Shown: positions 5,678 to 5,878 of the stretch, one piece after another
Position numbering within the stretch: position 1 is the stretch's first letter
Layout of the letters: each line of letters begins with the position of its first letter
From: Legionellales bacterium UBA5158
GTDB lineage: Bacteria; Pseudomonadota; Gammaproteobacteria; DSM-16500
Assembly (NCBI GenBank): GCA_002413665.1
Contig: DHXK01000160.1
Location: 31,478 to 37,355 of the forward strand
Reading direction: 5' to 3'
Length of the DNA: 5,878 nucleotides
The notes under the pieces: generated by a model
Seen by the model: only the letters and a program-made list of their open reading frames with translations
Database searches by the model: none
Told to the model about the DNA's origin: nothing
Translations under genes and position numbers: made by a program

Positions 5678-5878
5678 TCAGTAACATATATTTTTAGTTG
5701 GTATCACAATATTTTGTTCAGCTAGATATTTATCTTTCGCGCGATTATAAATACTGACTATAGTAAGATGTGCCTGAAAAAAATTTTTAACTTTATGAGT
5801 TGGCGTCCGCAAAAAGTTCACAATCTCATCGTCGTCAGTAAAATCATTATTAGACACGAGTAACTTCAACATTTTTTG
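5678..5878 (-). CDS. Unrecognised protein, C-terminal part at window edge
   Basis: A minus-strand frame enters from the right edge and ends at TGA 5678-5680. A possible ATG lies at 5870-5872, giving 64 residues. The frame stays open for the two codons beyond it, and too little sequence is present to see a ribosome site, so this may be a small complete protein or the tail of a longer one. The readable part has an acidic patch (FTDDDEIV, 11-18), then a region rich in basic and hydrophobic residues resembling alternating helices, without membrane segment or known motif. It ends 49 bases before the TPR gene start on the same strand, so the two could share a transcript. I do not recognise the family. 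Confidence 0.5.
   Translation of the reverse strand, partial: QKMLKLLVSNNDFTDDDEIVNFLRTPTHKVKNFFQAHLTIVSIYNRAKDKYLAEQNIVIPTKNICY

Overview
The window looks like AT-rich gammaproteobacterial chromosome. The PilV/PilW/PilX minor pilin set, a PhhB with a cysteine-bearing N-terminal extension, a YciA-type acyl-CoA thioesterase and an HSDL2-like dehydrogenase fit a Legionella/Coxiella-type (Legionellales) bacterium. That placement is inferred from protein resemblance, not from a search. There is no transposase, integrase, phage gene, CRISPR array or defence gene.

Layout. Positions 1-230 hold no protein gene. They carry a good candidate for an independent structured small RNA on the + strand (about 78-226), with its own weak promoter, an 18-bp closing helix joining its ends, internal hairpins and a terminal U-tract. 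Positions 231-2847 are four tightly packed minus-strand genes read pilV, pilW, pilX, then an HSDL2-like short-chain dehydrogenase. The pilin genes overlap and the dehydrogenase follows 22 bases after pilX, so one operon is likely. Positions 2848-3121 are a divergent intergenic region with a perfect 9-bp hairpin, a smaller inverted repeat and a probable promoter reading right. Positions 3122-3987 are phhB and a hotdog acyl-CoA thioesterase, overlapping at ATGA. Convergent to them, 4018-5628 (minus) encodes an exported TPR-like protein of unknown function. The right edge (5678-5878, minus) holds the C-terminal part, or possibly all, of an unrecognised protein.

How the genes fit together. The three pilins are expected to form part of the type IV pilus initiation/tip complex. 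The cluster lacks the usual FimU/FimT, PilY1 and PilE neighbours here, and a metabolic dehydrogenase sits where PilY1 or PilE often lies. PhhB recycles the pterin cofactor of phenylalanine hydroxylase, yet no phhA is adjacent; its partner is a thioesterase. The most interesting object is the RNA at the left edge, which I cannot assign to a known family.
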